From: Ruminococcaceae bacterium UBA7212
Lineage (GTDB): Bacteria; Bacillota; Clostridia; Oscillospirales; Acutalibacteraceae
DNA: 8,699 bases
Assembly: GCA_002490525.1 (NCBI GenBank)
Contig: DKUE01000014.1
Span: 1-8,699 of the forward strand
Direction of reading: 5' to 3'
Shown here: positions 1 through 4,494 of the stretch, in pieces
How the letters are laid out: every line of letters starts with the position of its first letter
Numbering within the stretch: the first letter of the stretch is position 1
Notes under the pieces: model-generated
What the model saw: the letters and a program-made list of their open reading frames with translations, nothing else
The model's database searches: none
Told to the model about the DNA's origin: nothing
Program-made: the position numbers and the translations under genes

Positions 1-95
1 TATATTTGCTTATAATGAAATTCATTTTTATATATAATATAGTATGCTGCACAAGTATTTGTACCTTATACAATGACGAACTAATAACAAACATA

Positions 96-115
96 AAAAC
101 TTTTTTAAAAGTTTT
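96..115. repeat. Inverted repeat just upstream of the -35 box
   Basis: Two 9-base arms, AAAACTTTT and AAAAGTTTT, are separated by TT and end 3 bases before the -35 box of the next gene. It could be an operator, or the A/T-only terminator hairpin of a gene to the left. Bases 1-95 hold no other recognisable gene. Confidence 0.35.
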
Positions 116-118
116 ATA

Positions 119-147
119 TTGACAAAATTACAAGTTTGTACTATAAT
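119..147 (+). promoter_or_regulatory. Consensus sigma-A promoter of the first gene
   Basis: TTGACA at 119-124, a 17-base spacer and TATAAT at 142-147 match the consensus in all 12 positions. Transcription should start near 154, giving a ~20-base leader that contains AAAGGAG at 159-165. The spacer contains the dyad ACAA-GT-TTGT (130-139), and a similar ACAA-GTAT-TTGT lies at 51-62. A promoter this strong on element cargo is usually held down by a repressor, so the dyads are candidate operators. Confidence 0.85.
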
Positions 148-173
148 GCTAATAGACCAAAGGAGTTGATGCT

Positions 174-965
174 ATGGCTACTAGAGAAAAAAGCAATTTG
201 TATCCTAATGCTAACTGGAACGATTGTTTTGAATTCGCAAAAACGATTTCAAGTTTTAATTTAAAGGCGGTTTCTTATGCTGAAGTTGCAAAAAAATATG
301 GCATATCAAATTTAGGGACTAAATCTTTTACATCAAAAATCAGTTCATCAAAACAGTTCGGATTAATAACCACTAGTAGTGGTTCTATTCAAATTACTGA
401 ACTTGCTAAGAAGTTGCTTTTTCCAACTGGTGACATTGAAAAATTAAAAATGGAGTCATTTAGATTACCACCATTGTATGACAAATTAATAAAAGAATAT
501 GATGGAAAGGCATTACCGAAACAGGAGTTATTTGAAAACATTTTAATGTCAGAACATAAAATTGCTAAGAATGTTAAAGCGCATGCCGCACGCTGTTTTT
601 TTGAAAGCGCTAATCAGTTGGAATTAATTAAAGGCGGTATACTATATTATTCGGATTCTCTAGGAGATGTATCAAACGATGAAACTACTGCCGAAAAAGA
701 GAATAAAAAAGTAACTTACGAAGGTGAATTTTTAAACGATTCGGTAAAAAGCAATTCAACAATTTTGTCAGAGCATAAAAATATAACTAACAATAGTTTA
801 GTTAATGTTAATGATTTATCAGATTATATAACGCAAAATATACCTGTCAGTTCTGGGAAAATTGCACAAATTGTCATTCCAATTGATGCTGATGAAGATG
901 ACTTATTGCTTATTAAGGATATGTTTGATATACTTTTAAAAAGAAAATTCAAAATAGATATATAA
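174..965 (+). CDS. Winged-helix-like protein of element type, function unknown (263 aa)
   Basis: I cannot assign a named family. Residues ~16-85 read like a winged-helix DNA-binding domain: helices, then 'VAKKYGISNLGTKSFTSKIS', a GLI turn, and a short beta wing 'SGSIQITELAKKLLFP'. Residues ~90-160 look like a second helical or winged unit ending in 'LIKGGILYYS'. Residues ~163-226 are a polar, Asn/Ser-rich linker, probably disordered. The last ~35 residues ('IAQIVIPIDADEDDLLLIKDMFDIL') form a short conserved-looking tail, which I recall in similar unassigned proteins of mobile elements in Firmicutes. The start is set by AAAGGAG 8 bases upstream and the consensus promoter at 119-147. Base composition is visibly more AT-rich than the sugar and redox operons in this window, which fits transfer. 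The 3' end converges on a probable minus-strand RNA starting directly after the stop. A DNA-binding regulator is an inference from the fold pattern only. Confidence 0.8.
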   Translation: MATREKSNLYPNANWNDCFEFAKTISSFNLKAVSYAEVAKKYGISNLGTKSFTSKISSSKQFGLITTSSGSIQITELAKKLLFPTGDIEKLKMESFRLPPLYDKLIKEYDGKALPKQELFENILMSEHKIAKNVKAHAARCFFESANQLELIKGGILYYSDSLGDVSNDETTAEKENKKVTYEGEFLNDSVKSNSTILSEHKNITNNSLVNVNDLSDYITQNIPVSSGKIAQIVIPIDADEDDLLLIKDMFDILLKRKFKIDI

Positions 966-1049
966 TAAAAACAGACCACCATAAGCGGTCTGCCTTTTGA
1001 CATGTGCTGCAACACATGTGCCTCAACGATAATCACCGGAGGCTATTTC
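966..1049 (-). ncRNA. Probable ~85-nt three-hairpin small RNA, convergent with the upstream gene
   Basis: A complete minus-strand transcription unit is visible. It has a promoter (1056-1084), a predicted start near 1049, and a hairpin plus T-tract ending near 966. Read on the minus strand the RNA would fold into three stems: GCCTC/GAGGC (arms 1039-1043 and 1020-1024), ACATGTG/CACATGT (1013-1019 and 1000-1006) and CAGACC/GGTCTG (987-992 and 972-977) followed by TTTTTATTATA. It contains no convincing open reading frame. It ends one base past the stop codon of the 263-residue gene, so it is antisense to that gene's 3' untranslated region. The layout resembles RatA-type antisense antitoxins, but there is no short hydrophobic toxin gene opposite it. 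No known RNA family is asserted. Confidence 0.55.
967..992 (-). terminator. Intrinsic terminator of the minus-strand RNA
   Basis: Read on the minus strand, arms CAGACC (992-987) and GGTCTG (977-972) enclose a 9-base loop and run straight into TTTTT (971-967). The plus-strand sequence after the same stem is only CCTTTTG, so the signal is much stronger in the minus direction. Confidence 0.65.
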
Positions 1050-1060
1050 CTTTTTATTTT
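1020..1060 (+). terminator. Candidate plus-strand terminator of the 263-aa gene
   Basis: The stem GCCTC (1020-1024) / GAGGC (1039-1043) is followed on the plus strand by TATTTCCTTTTTATTTT. With the oppositely directed terminator at 967-992 this gives two overlapping converging transcripts. The stem is only 5 bp with a 14-base loop, so efficiency may be modest and some read-through to the 40-residue gene is possible. Confidence 0.4.
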
Positions 1061-1084
1061 AGCATATATTGTTGAGCTTTTCAA
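1056..1084 (-). promoter_or_regulatory. Sigma-A promoter for the minus-strand RNA
   Basis: On the minus strand TTGAAA (1084-1079), a 17-base spacer and TAAAAT (1061-1056) give 5/6 matches at each box with ideal spacing. No protein gene lies downstream in this direction, which is why a small RNA is proposed. Confidence 0.6.
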
Positions 1085-1113
1085 GAGGAAACTTTTGAAA
1101 GGAGGCCTTCATT

Positions 1114-1236
1114 ATGGTTGATATAGAGTATAAAGTTATATACACACCATATATTACTGTAAAGGGAAGACGTATTTATGCATCACAATACGGCAAAAAA
1201 GTTTTCCGCTTTTCAGTACCTATAATTAAGGATTGA
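1114..1236 (+). CDS. Tiny basic protein of unknown function (40 aa)
   Basis: The start codon follows a near-perfect ribosome site, GAAAGGAGG (1096-1104), 9 bases upstream, which is the main reason to call a gene this short. The product runs from 'MVDIEYKVIYTPYIT' through 'VKGRRIYASQYGKKVFRF' to 'SVPIIKD', with alternating aromatic/aliphatic and basic residues that suggest beta strands. It has no signal peptide, no membrane helix and no cysteine. I recall short proteins with a 'YIxxxGxRIYxxxxGxxxF' pattern scattered in Clostridia mobile elements, but know of no function. It lies beside the divergent promoter of the minus-strand RNA, so the two may form a unit. No good plus-strand promoter was found, so it may depend on read-through. 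A structured hairpin follows at 1254-1293. Confidence 0.6.
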   Translation: MVDIEYKVIYTPYITVKGRRIYASQYGKKVFRFSVPIIKD

Positions 1237-1244
1237 TTATAGAA

Positions 1245-1265
1245 TAGGATTAGGATAGGATAGGA
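1245..1265. repeat. Short tandem repeat (TAGGA)n, four copies
   Basis: Four copies of TAGGA, the first with one extra T, run from 1245 to 1265 and form the left arm of the hairpin at 1254-1293. Such slippage-prone tracts can vary in copy number between strains. Confidence 0.7.
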
Positions 1266-1293
1266 TGTATACCGGTGTACACCCTATCCTATT
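1254..1293 (+). terminator. Long hairpin near the element end, possible terminator
   Basis: Arms 1255-1264 and 1283-1292 pair over 10 bp (core AGGATAGG/CCTATCCT). There is one A-C mismatch, then 6 further pairs (1266-1271 with 1276-1281, one G-T) close on the loop CCGG. The plus strand continues ATTTGTTTATC, a weak T-tract. It sits 18 bases after the stop of the 40-residue gene and 25 bases before the tRNA fragment. It could terminate the small gene or be part of the recombination end of the element. Confidence 0.45.
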
Positions 1294-1317
1294 TGTTTAT
1301 CCCTAACTACAACCCTC

Positions 1318-1349
1318 GGTCGGCGGTTCGAGTCCGCCCAGTAGCTCCA
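1318..1349 (+). other. tRNA 3' fragment, probable attachment-site copy
   Basis: T-stem GGCGG (1322-1326), T-loop TTCGAGT (1327-1333), T-stem CCGCC (1334-1338), acceptor strand CAGTAGC (1339-1345), discriminator T and encoded CCA (1347-1349) are all present. The preceding ~45 bases contain neither the matching 5' acceptor strand (GCTACTG expected) nor D- or anticodon arms, so this is not a functional tRNA. A T discriminator with TCCA end recalls tRNA-Thr of Clostridia, but without an anticodon the identity is a guess. Duplicated tRNA 3' ends are the usual footprint of tyrosine-recombinase integration. Confidence 0.8.
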
Positions 1350-1386
1350 AAAAGAGGTTATCGCAAAAACGATAACCTCTTTTTTA
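1350..1386 (+). terminator. Strong intrinsic terminator downstream of the tRNA fragment
   Basis: A perfect 10-bp stem, GAGGTTATCG (1354-1363) with CGATAACCTC (1370-1379), has the loop CAAAAA, a run of A on the left and TTTTTT from 1380. It can act in both directions. It is most simply the original terminator of the tRNA gene, left on the chromosomal side by integration. Confidence 0.85.
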
Positions 1387-1436
1387 TAAGTTGTTGCTGT
1401 AATTTACGAAAAGCCAAAACCGTATAGAATACAAGT

Positions 1437-1472
1437 AAACAGTCCTCAGCCAAAGAAGATTGAGGACTGTTT
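1437..1472. repeat. 12-bp inverted repeat in the gap before the 113-aa gene
   Basis: Arms AAACAGTCCTCA (1437-1448) and TGAGGACTGTTT (1461-1472) match perfectly across a 12-base loop. The T-tracts are short on both strands (TTTG on plus, TTTAC on minus), so it is a weak terminator or a regulatory hairpin. The rest of 1387-1556 shows no gene. GGACTGTTT from the right arm recurs at 1495-1503. Confidence 0.55.
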
Positions 1473-1493
1473 GCTGTTTAACAGAATTTTATC

Positions 1494-1522
1494 TGGACTG
1501 TTTCCATTTTATGTGGTATATG
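1494..1522 (+). promoter_or_regulatory. Weak extended -10 promoter candidate for the 113-aa gene
   Basis: TGGACT (1494-1499), a 17-base spacer and TATATG (1517-1522) preceded by TGG form a possible extended -10 promoter. Both boxes match consensus at only 4 of 6 positions, so this is a suggestion. Confidence 0.35.
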
Positions 1523-1556
1523 TTGTGTTGCTAAGCGACAGAAAGGGGAAAATATT

Positions 1557-1898
1557 ATGGAGAACACTTTAAAGAAAAGCGGCGCAAGAGTATATCTTGA
1601 CAAAAACGATATGATAATTCAAAAAGTCACATATGTCTATGAGAACGGAACAGAAAGTAAACCGTTATCCAAATTCGTTCATCTCGGTATGTTTACGGAT
1701 TCCATTCTGTTCGGAGATGAATGTGATATTAGATTTTTTGTTTATCTAAATTCACTCAAACTTTATGATACTGATGTGGATACCCTTGAATTTATCAACA
1801 ACTCGCACCGCACTATTAACATATCCTGCTTTGGTCAGCAACTAACGCTTAATATCGGGGAAACAGGAAAACTCACCAATACAGAAAATAAAAAGTAA
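1557..1898 (+). CDS. Hypothetical protein (113 aa)
   Basis: I do not recognise a family. AAAGGGG (1542-1548) lies 8 bases before the ATG and supports translation. The protein is short, soluble-looking and rich in predicted beta strands (for instance 'RVYLDKNDMIIQKVTYVYENG' is strand-like across positions ~11-31). It has an acidic middle and the motif-like stretch 'LTLNIGETGKL' near the end, and no signal peptide or membrane helix. It ends in a polar tail 'TNTENKK'. It stands alone, between the tRNA terminator region on the left and the end of a minus-strand gene on the right. Hairpins at 1937-1958 and 1981-2021 probably end its transcript. Function is not inferred. Confidence 0.65.
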   Translation: MENTLKKSGARVYLDKNDMIIQKVTYVYENGTESKPLSKFVHLGMFTDSILFGDECDIRFFVYLNSLKLYDTDVDTLEFINNSHRTINISCFGQQLTLNIGETGKLTNTENKK

Positions 1899-1936
1899 TG
1901 CATAGTTGTGAAAGCAAAATCTTTATATGATTTCTC

Positions 1937-1958
1937 AAAATACGAATATTGGTATTTT
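1937..1958 (+). terminator. Weak AT-rich terminator hairpin after the 113-aa gene
   Basis: AAAATAC (1937-1943) pairs with GTATTTT (1952-1958) around an 8-base loop and runs into TTAATAATT. Low GC makes it weak; the stronger hairpin at 1981-2021 follows. Confidence 0.3.
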
Positions 1959-1980
1959 TAATAATTAAATCTCACTTACA

Positions 1981-2021
1981 AAACAGCCGTGTTTCTCTTA
2001 ACTGAAGAAGCACGGCTGTTT
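1981..2021. terminator. Bidirectional terminator between convergent genes
   Basis: A perfect 11-bp stem, AAACAGCCGTG (1981-1991) with CACGGCTGTTT (2011-2021), has a 19-base loop with some internal pairing (CTCTT/AAGA). It lies between the ends of the plus-strand 113-residue gene and the minus-strand TPR gene. The flanking T/A runs are short (TTTG on plus, TTTTG on minus), so it may work moderately in both directions. Confidence 0.55.
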
Positions 2022-2103
2022 GAAAAAAGAATGGCGGAGTTTTCTATTTGTATTTTGCTCTTGTAAAAGAATTATTAGTAATTGCTATCAAGGCCTGTAA
2101 TAT

Positions 2104-3012
2104 TTATTTTTTTAATTTTTTCAAACTCCATTCAAAATACTGCGGTATATTGAAAAACAGAAAACTGTTTTCAGAAACAGCGACTAAAAATTCCTCTATT
2201 GAGAAAGGTCTATAACCCAAGGAATTTTCAAAATTGTAATATCTCTCCAGCTGATGGTTTTTCATTGCCTTTAAGAATTTCGCTGTATCCGGATTGACTT
2301 TATTTAATTCGTTAAGATACTCTAACGATTTCTTAAAATCACCAAGCTTATAATACAAAATAGACATCGGCAAAAGAAGCATCGTACTTCTGTCTTCCCT
2401 GTATTTGTTAAATAATTTTGTTGCAGACCTTTTATCCTCAAGAAAAGCATAAATATGCATCAATCGATACCGTATTCCAATATTATCGTTTTCACATAGT
2501 CTGATTAAGTCTTCGCCCTCCGCTACCGCAGAACGGAACATGGAGTTATTGACCAGTATATCAAAATAATATGCCCGAAGCTGCATATACGGTCGCGTTT
2601 CGTGAAAGCCCCAAAACGCACCTATATATTTTTCTTCGAACCAACCCGCCTGTTCCATCGTTTCATTCGCCTTGGCAATAAGCTTTTTATATTTGCTGAT
2701 TAGTATTTCAATATTACCGGCCGATAGTTCTATGACTCTCGCTTCAACATCCCAGTTATCAGGCTCAAGCGAGAGTGCTTTTTTCGCATATTCCAATGCT
2801 TGTCTTTTTGACGATGCATTATCCGACAATTCAAGATAATCATATGCATCTTCCGCATTTTCTTCGGTCATTTCCTCATCCCGTACATAATTAGAAAGAA
2901 AGCCCTTTGATTCCATAAATTCATCAAATGCCTTGTCCAGCGCCTCCTCACAGTCTATATTTTTGCCTTTAACAAAATTGTCAAATTCCTTAAAAAAATC
3001 ATTTTTATGCAT
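2104..3012 (-). CDS. TPR protein related to the ST7/SEC-C-associated tetratricopeptide family
   Basis: This is a soluble, largely helical protein of 302 residues. Residues ~68-95 form a TPR unit ('ALEYAKKALSLEPDN'). Residues ~130-192 carry 'GAFWGFHETRPYMQLR' followed by 'NDNIGIRYRLMHIYAFLED', which matches the pattern 'WGxxETRPYMRA...NDNQGIRY' that I know from ST7-like and SEC-C-linked TPR proteins of bacteria and plants. Residues ~215-245 give a further TPR ('YYKLGDFKKSLEYLNELNKVNPD'). TPRs act as protein-protein scaffolds; no partner or reaction can be named. No signal peptide, membrane segment or SEC-C cysteines are present. GGAGG (3022-3018) lies 5 bases before the ATG, and a promoter is visible at 3037-3064. 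It is transcribed alone, divergent from the Fic operon. The fit to the family motif is clear but the protein is divergent at both ends. Confidence 0.75.
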   Translation of the reverse strand: MHKNDFFKEFDNFVKGKNIDCEEALDKAFDEFMESKGFLSNYVRDEEMTEENAEDAYDYLELSDNASSKRQALEYAKKALSLEPDNWDVEARVIELSAGNIEILISKYKKLIAKANETMEQAGWFEEKYIGAFWGFHETRPYMQLRAYYFDILVNNSMFRSAVAEGEDLIRLCENDNIGIRYRLMHIYAFLEDKRSATKLFNKYREDRSTMLLLPMSILYYKLGDFKKSLEYLNELNKVNPDTAKFLKAMKNHQLERYYNFENSLGYRPFSIEEFLVAVSENSFLFFNIPQYFEWSLKKLKK

Positions 3013-3036
3013 AGTTGCCTCCGTAATTTATATAGT

Positions 3037-3064
3037 TTTATAAGCCAATGTGTTTTGTAATCAA
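3037..3064 (-). promoter_or_regulatory. Promoter of the TPR gene
   Basis: On the minus strand TTGATT (3064-3059), a 16-base spacer and TATAAA (3042-3037) stand ~25 bases before the start codon, with the ribosome site GGAGG in between. Confidence 0.5.
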
Positions 3065-3164
3065 AAATTCAAATTTATTGTCTACTATTATATTTTATCA
3101 AACCAAGTGCGGTATAGCAAGATACAATAATCTAACGCAGGAAATTCAAATGCATTGTAAATTT

Positions 3165-3188
3165 TTAAGATTGATGATTCAATCTTAA
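3165..3188. repeat. 10-bp inverted repeat in the divergent region before the Fic operon
   Basis: TTAAGATTGA (3165-3174) and TCAATCTTAA (3179-3188) are perfect arms around TGAT. No T-tract of terminator type follows on the plus strand. It may be an operator or a relic of a short mobile repeat. The 364-base gap 3013-3376 otherwise holds the TPR promoter, the dyad at 3258-3291, the phased repeats at 3286-3317 and the Fic promoter. Confidence 0.45.
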
Positions 3189-3257
3189 GTGACTCCTCCA
3201 ATATTACATTAAAAGTATGAATTTGTGTGAGAATAAATTGGGTATTGTACGGGCTTG

Positions 3258-3291
3258 TTTTCATTGTTGCAGTAATGAACAGCAATGAAAA
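3258..3291. repeat. 12-bp imperfect dyad upstream of the Fic promoter, candidate operator
   Basis: TTTTCATTGTTG (3258-3269) and CAGCAATGAAAA (3280-3291) are inverted copies with 11 of 12 matches across 10 bases. The dyad lies about 50-80 bases upstream of the -10 box at 3341. The Fic protein has a C-terminal helix-turn-helix-like region, so self-regulation at this dyad is a fair guess. Confidence 0.45.
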
Positions 3292-3317
3292 ATAGTGAAA
3301 AAATAGTGTAAAATTAG
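3286..3317 (+). repeat. Three helically phased A-tract repeats
   Basis: TGAAAAATAG (3286-3295), TGAAAAAATAG (3296-3306) and TGTAAAATTAG (3307-3317) follow head to tail with a 10-11 base period. A-tracts repeated each helical turn bend DNA and can act as UP-type elements. They end 20 bases before the extended -10 of the Fic operon. Confidence 0.6.
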
Positions 3318-3337
3318 TGGCGTTTTCGTGCCGGTTG

Positions 3338-3346
3338 TGGTACAAT
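3338..3346 (+). promoter_or_regulatory. Extended -10 promoter of the Fic/HEPN operon
   Basis: TGG-TACAAT (3338-3346) is an extended -10 element with 5 of 6 matches in the hexamer. No good -35 stands 17-18 bases upstream, which the TG extension and the phased A-tracts could offset. Transcription would start near 3353, downstream of a GTG at 3317 that otherwise opens the reading frame; this argues for the TTG start at 3377. Confidence 0.55.
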
Positions 3347-3376
3347 ATAAGCAGTAAAAAACAAGGAAATGGTACT

Positions 3377-4477
3377 TTGATTAAGGTTACTTTAACAAAT
3401 GATATTTTAAAGAAAATTTCTGCAATTGACGAAAACCGTTTTTCACTGAAAACAATCGAATTATCTCAAGTAACGAAAAACAGATTAAGAAAAAATTCTA
3501 AAAAAAAGAGCTCATACGCTTCAAATAAACTTGAGGGTAACCCTTTAACCGAAGCACAGGCAAACGAGGCAATAGAATCGGATAATCACAAGCATTTTTT
3601 AAAGCCCGAACAAGAAGTGCGGAATTATTTTCTTGCGCTGGTTTTTTTGGAAGAAAAGTTGAAAAACAAAGAACCCTTTTCAAAAAAGCTGTTGCTTGAA
3701 GTTCAGGAAATAGTTGAAAAAGGTGCATCAAAAGAAAAGATTGGTCTCCGAGGCGAAATGCCCCCGGTGGTATTATTTGCAGTATATGATTCGGAAAGCG
3801 GTGCACCCGAGTATATACCGCCCGAATACACCGATATTCCTGCGCTTCTCTCGGAGCTGATAGAATATGTAAATACAACCGATGATCACCCGCTTATTAT
3901 AGCGGCGGTTGTGCATTATCAGTTGGTTACCATTCATCCGTTTGAGGACGGAAACGGTCGGACTGCAAGACTGATGTCGGGATATATTCTTGATTATTAT
4001 GGTTACGGTTTTAACAGCATTGGTTCATTGGAAGAATATTTTGCTTATGATCCGGACGAATATTATGCCTCTCTTCAAATGGGATTGCCTGCTTTGTATT
4101 ATTCAGGAAGAGAGAATCCGCCGCACCCTGAAATTTGGATTCATTATTTCTTGCGTATGGTGGAGTTATACTCAAATAAAGTATGTGAACTGTCAAAGTC
4201 GTCTGCTGACGATGCATTAGACGGAAGCTGGTCATATTTAAATGCAAAAGAAAAAGATTTGTTGAGATATCTTTTGAATAACCGTATGTTTGAATTCACC
4301 CCAATTGAAGTCAGCAAAAAACTTGGTGTTACAAACAAAACCGTTATTAATCGTTGCGTAAAACTCACAACGAACGGTTTCCTGATTCCGAACATTGTAA
4401 GGGAGAGAGTACGGTCATATTCTTTAAGTGAATTCACCAAAAAGAACGAAAAGAAGATTTTAGAAAAATCGAATTGA
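3377..4477 (+). CDS. Fic-domain protein, predicted AMP-transferase, with N-terminal inhibitory helix
   Basis: Fic enzymes move AMP (or another nucleotide moiety) from a nucleotide to a hydroxyl of a target protein. The core motif HPFEDGNGRTAR is complete at residues 187-198, with catalytic His187 and the anion-binding Gly-Asn-Gly. Residues 49-54, SNKLEG, fit the inhibitory motif [S/T]xxxE[G/N], so this is a class II Fic protein that holds itself in check through its own N-terminal glutamate. The flap region 'GAPEYIPPEYTDIPAL' is typical of the large Fic family. Residues ~288-356 ('FTPIEVSKKLGVTNKTVINRCVKLTTNGFL') look like a winged helix that may bind DNA. The start is TTG at 3377 because AAGGA (3364-3368) is 8 bases before it; the longer GTG frame from 3317 overlaps the promoter and has no ribosome site. 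The product is 366 residues. A HEPN-like gene follows after 17 bases. Confidence 0.88.
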   Translation: MIKVTLTNDILKKISAIDENRFSLKTIELSQVTKNRLRKNSKKKSSYASNKLEGNPLTEAQANEAIESDNHKHFLKPEQEVRNYFLALVFLEEKLKNKEPFSKKLLLEVQEIVEKGASKEKIGLRGEMPPVVLFAVYDSESGAPEYIPPEYTDIPALLSELIEYVNTTDDHPLIIAAVVHYQLVTIHPFEDGNGRTARLMSGYILDYYGYGFNSIGSLEEYFAYDPDEYYASLQMGLPALYYSGRENPPHPEIWIHYFLRMVELYSNKVCELSKSSADDALDGSWSYLNAKEKDLLRYLLNNRMFEFTPIEVSKKLGVTNKTVINRCVKLTTNGFLIPNIVRERVRSYSLSEFTKKNEKKILEKSN

Positions 4478-4494
4478 AATAGAGGCTGCGGATT

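Larger units (their letters stand above)
1..1349. mobile_element. Right end of a tRNA-integrated element (boundary inferred)
   Basis: The right boundary is inferred from the tRNA 3' fragment at 1318-1349, which is in plus orientation and lacks its 5' part. Elements that integrate into tRNA 3' ends leave the whole tRNA at one end and only the duplicated 3' part at the other, so the side to the left of this fragment should be element and the right side native chromosome. The genes to the left (an AT-rich winged-helix-like protein, a tiny unassigned protein, a small-RNA-like unit) suit element cargo. No integrase, relaxase or capsid gene is visible, and the left end is outside the window. The element's class therefore cannot be stated. 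Confidence 0.5.

Noticed and set aside
997..1033. Plus-strand promoter TTGACA (997-1002) for the 40-aa gene
   Set aside because: The only -10-like box, GATAAT at 1028, is 25 bases away, well beyond the 16-18 base range.
824..1036. Minus-strand 70-codon frame across the end of the first gene as a type I toxin
   Set aside because: Its start is within the proposed small RNA but it lacks a ribosome site, runs through the terminator at 967-992 and lacks the shape of a short hydrophobic toxin.
1273..1349. A complete tRNA gene ending at 1349
   Set aside because: The 76 bases before the CCA contain no 5' acceptor strand GCTACTG, no D-arm and no anticodon arm; only the T-arm and 3' acceptor are present.
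3286..3317. CRISPR-like array in the TGAAAAAATAG repeats
   Set aside because: Repeats are 10-11 bases, contiguous and without spacers; this is phased A-tract DNA.
3088..3345. Minus-strand 85-codon frame between the TPR and Fic genes
   Set aside because: It overlaps the Fic promoter and the repeats, has no ribosome site or family resemblance, and its composition looks like AT-rich intergenic DNA.
3317..3376. GTG start at 3317 giving a 386-residue Fic protein
   Set aside because: The GTG has no ribosome site and lies upstream of the extended -10 TACAAT at 3341; TTG at 3377 has AAGGA 8 bases before it and starts where family-like sequence begins.
3498..3878. Minus-strand 126-codon frame inside the Fic gene
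   Set aside because: It is antisense to conserved Fic sequence with no start signal; a shadow frame.
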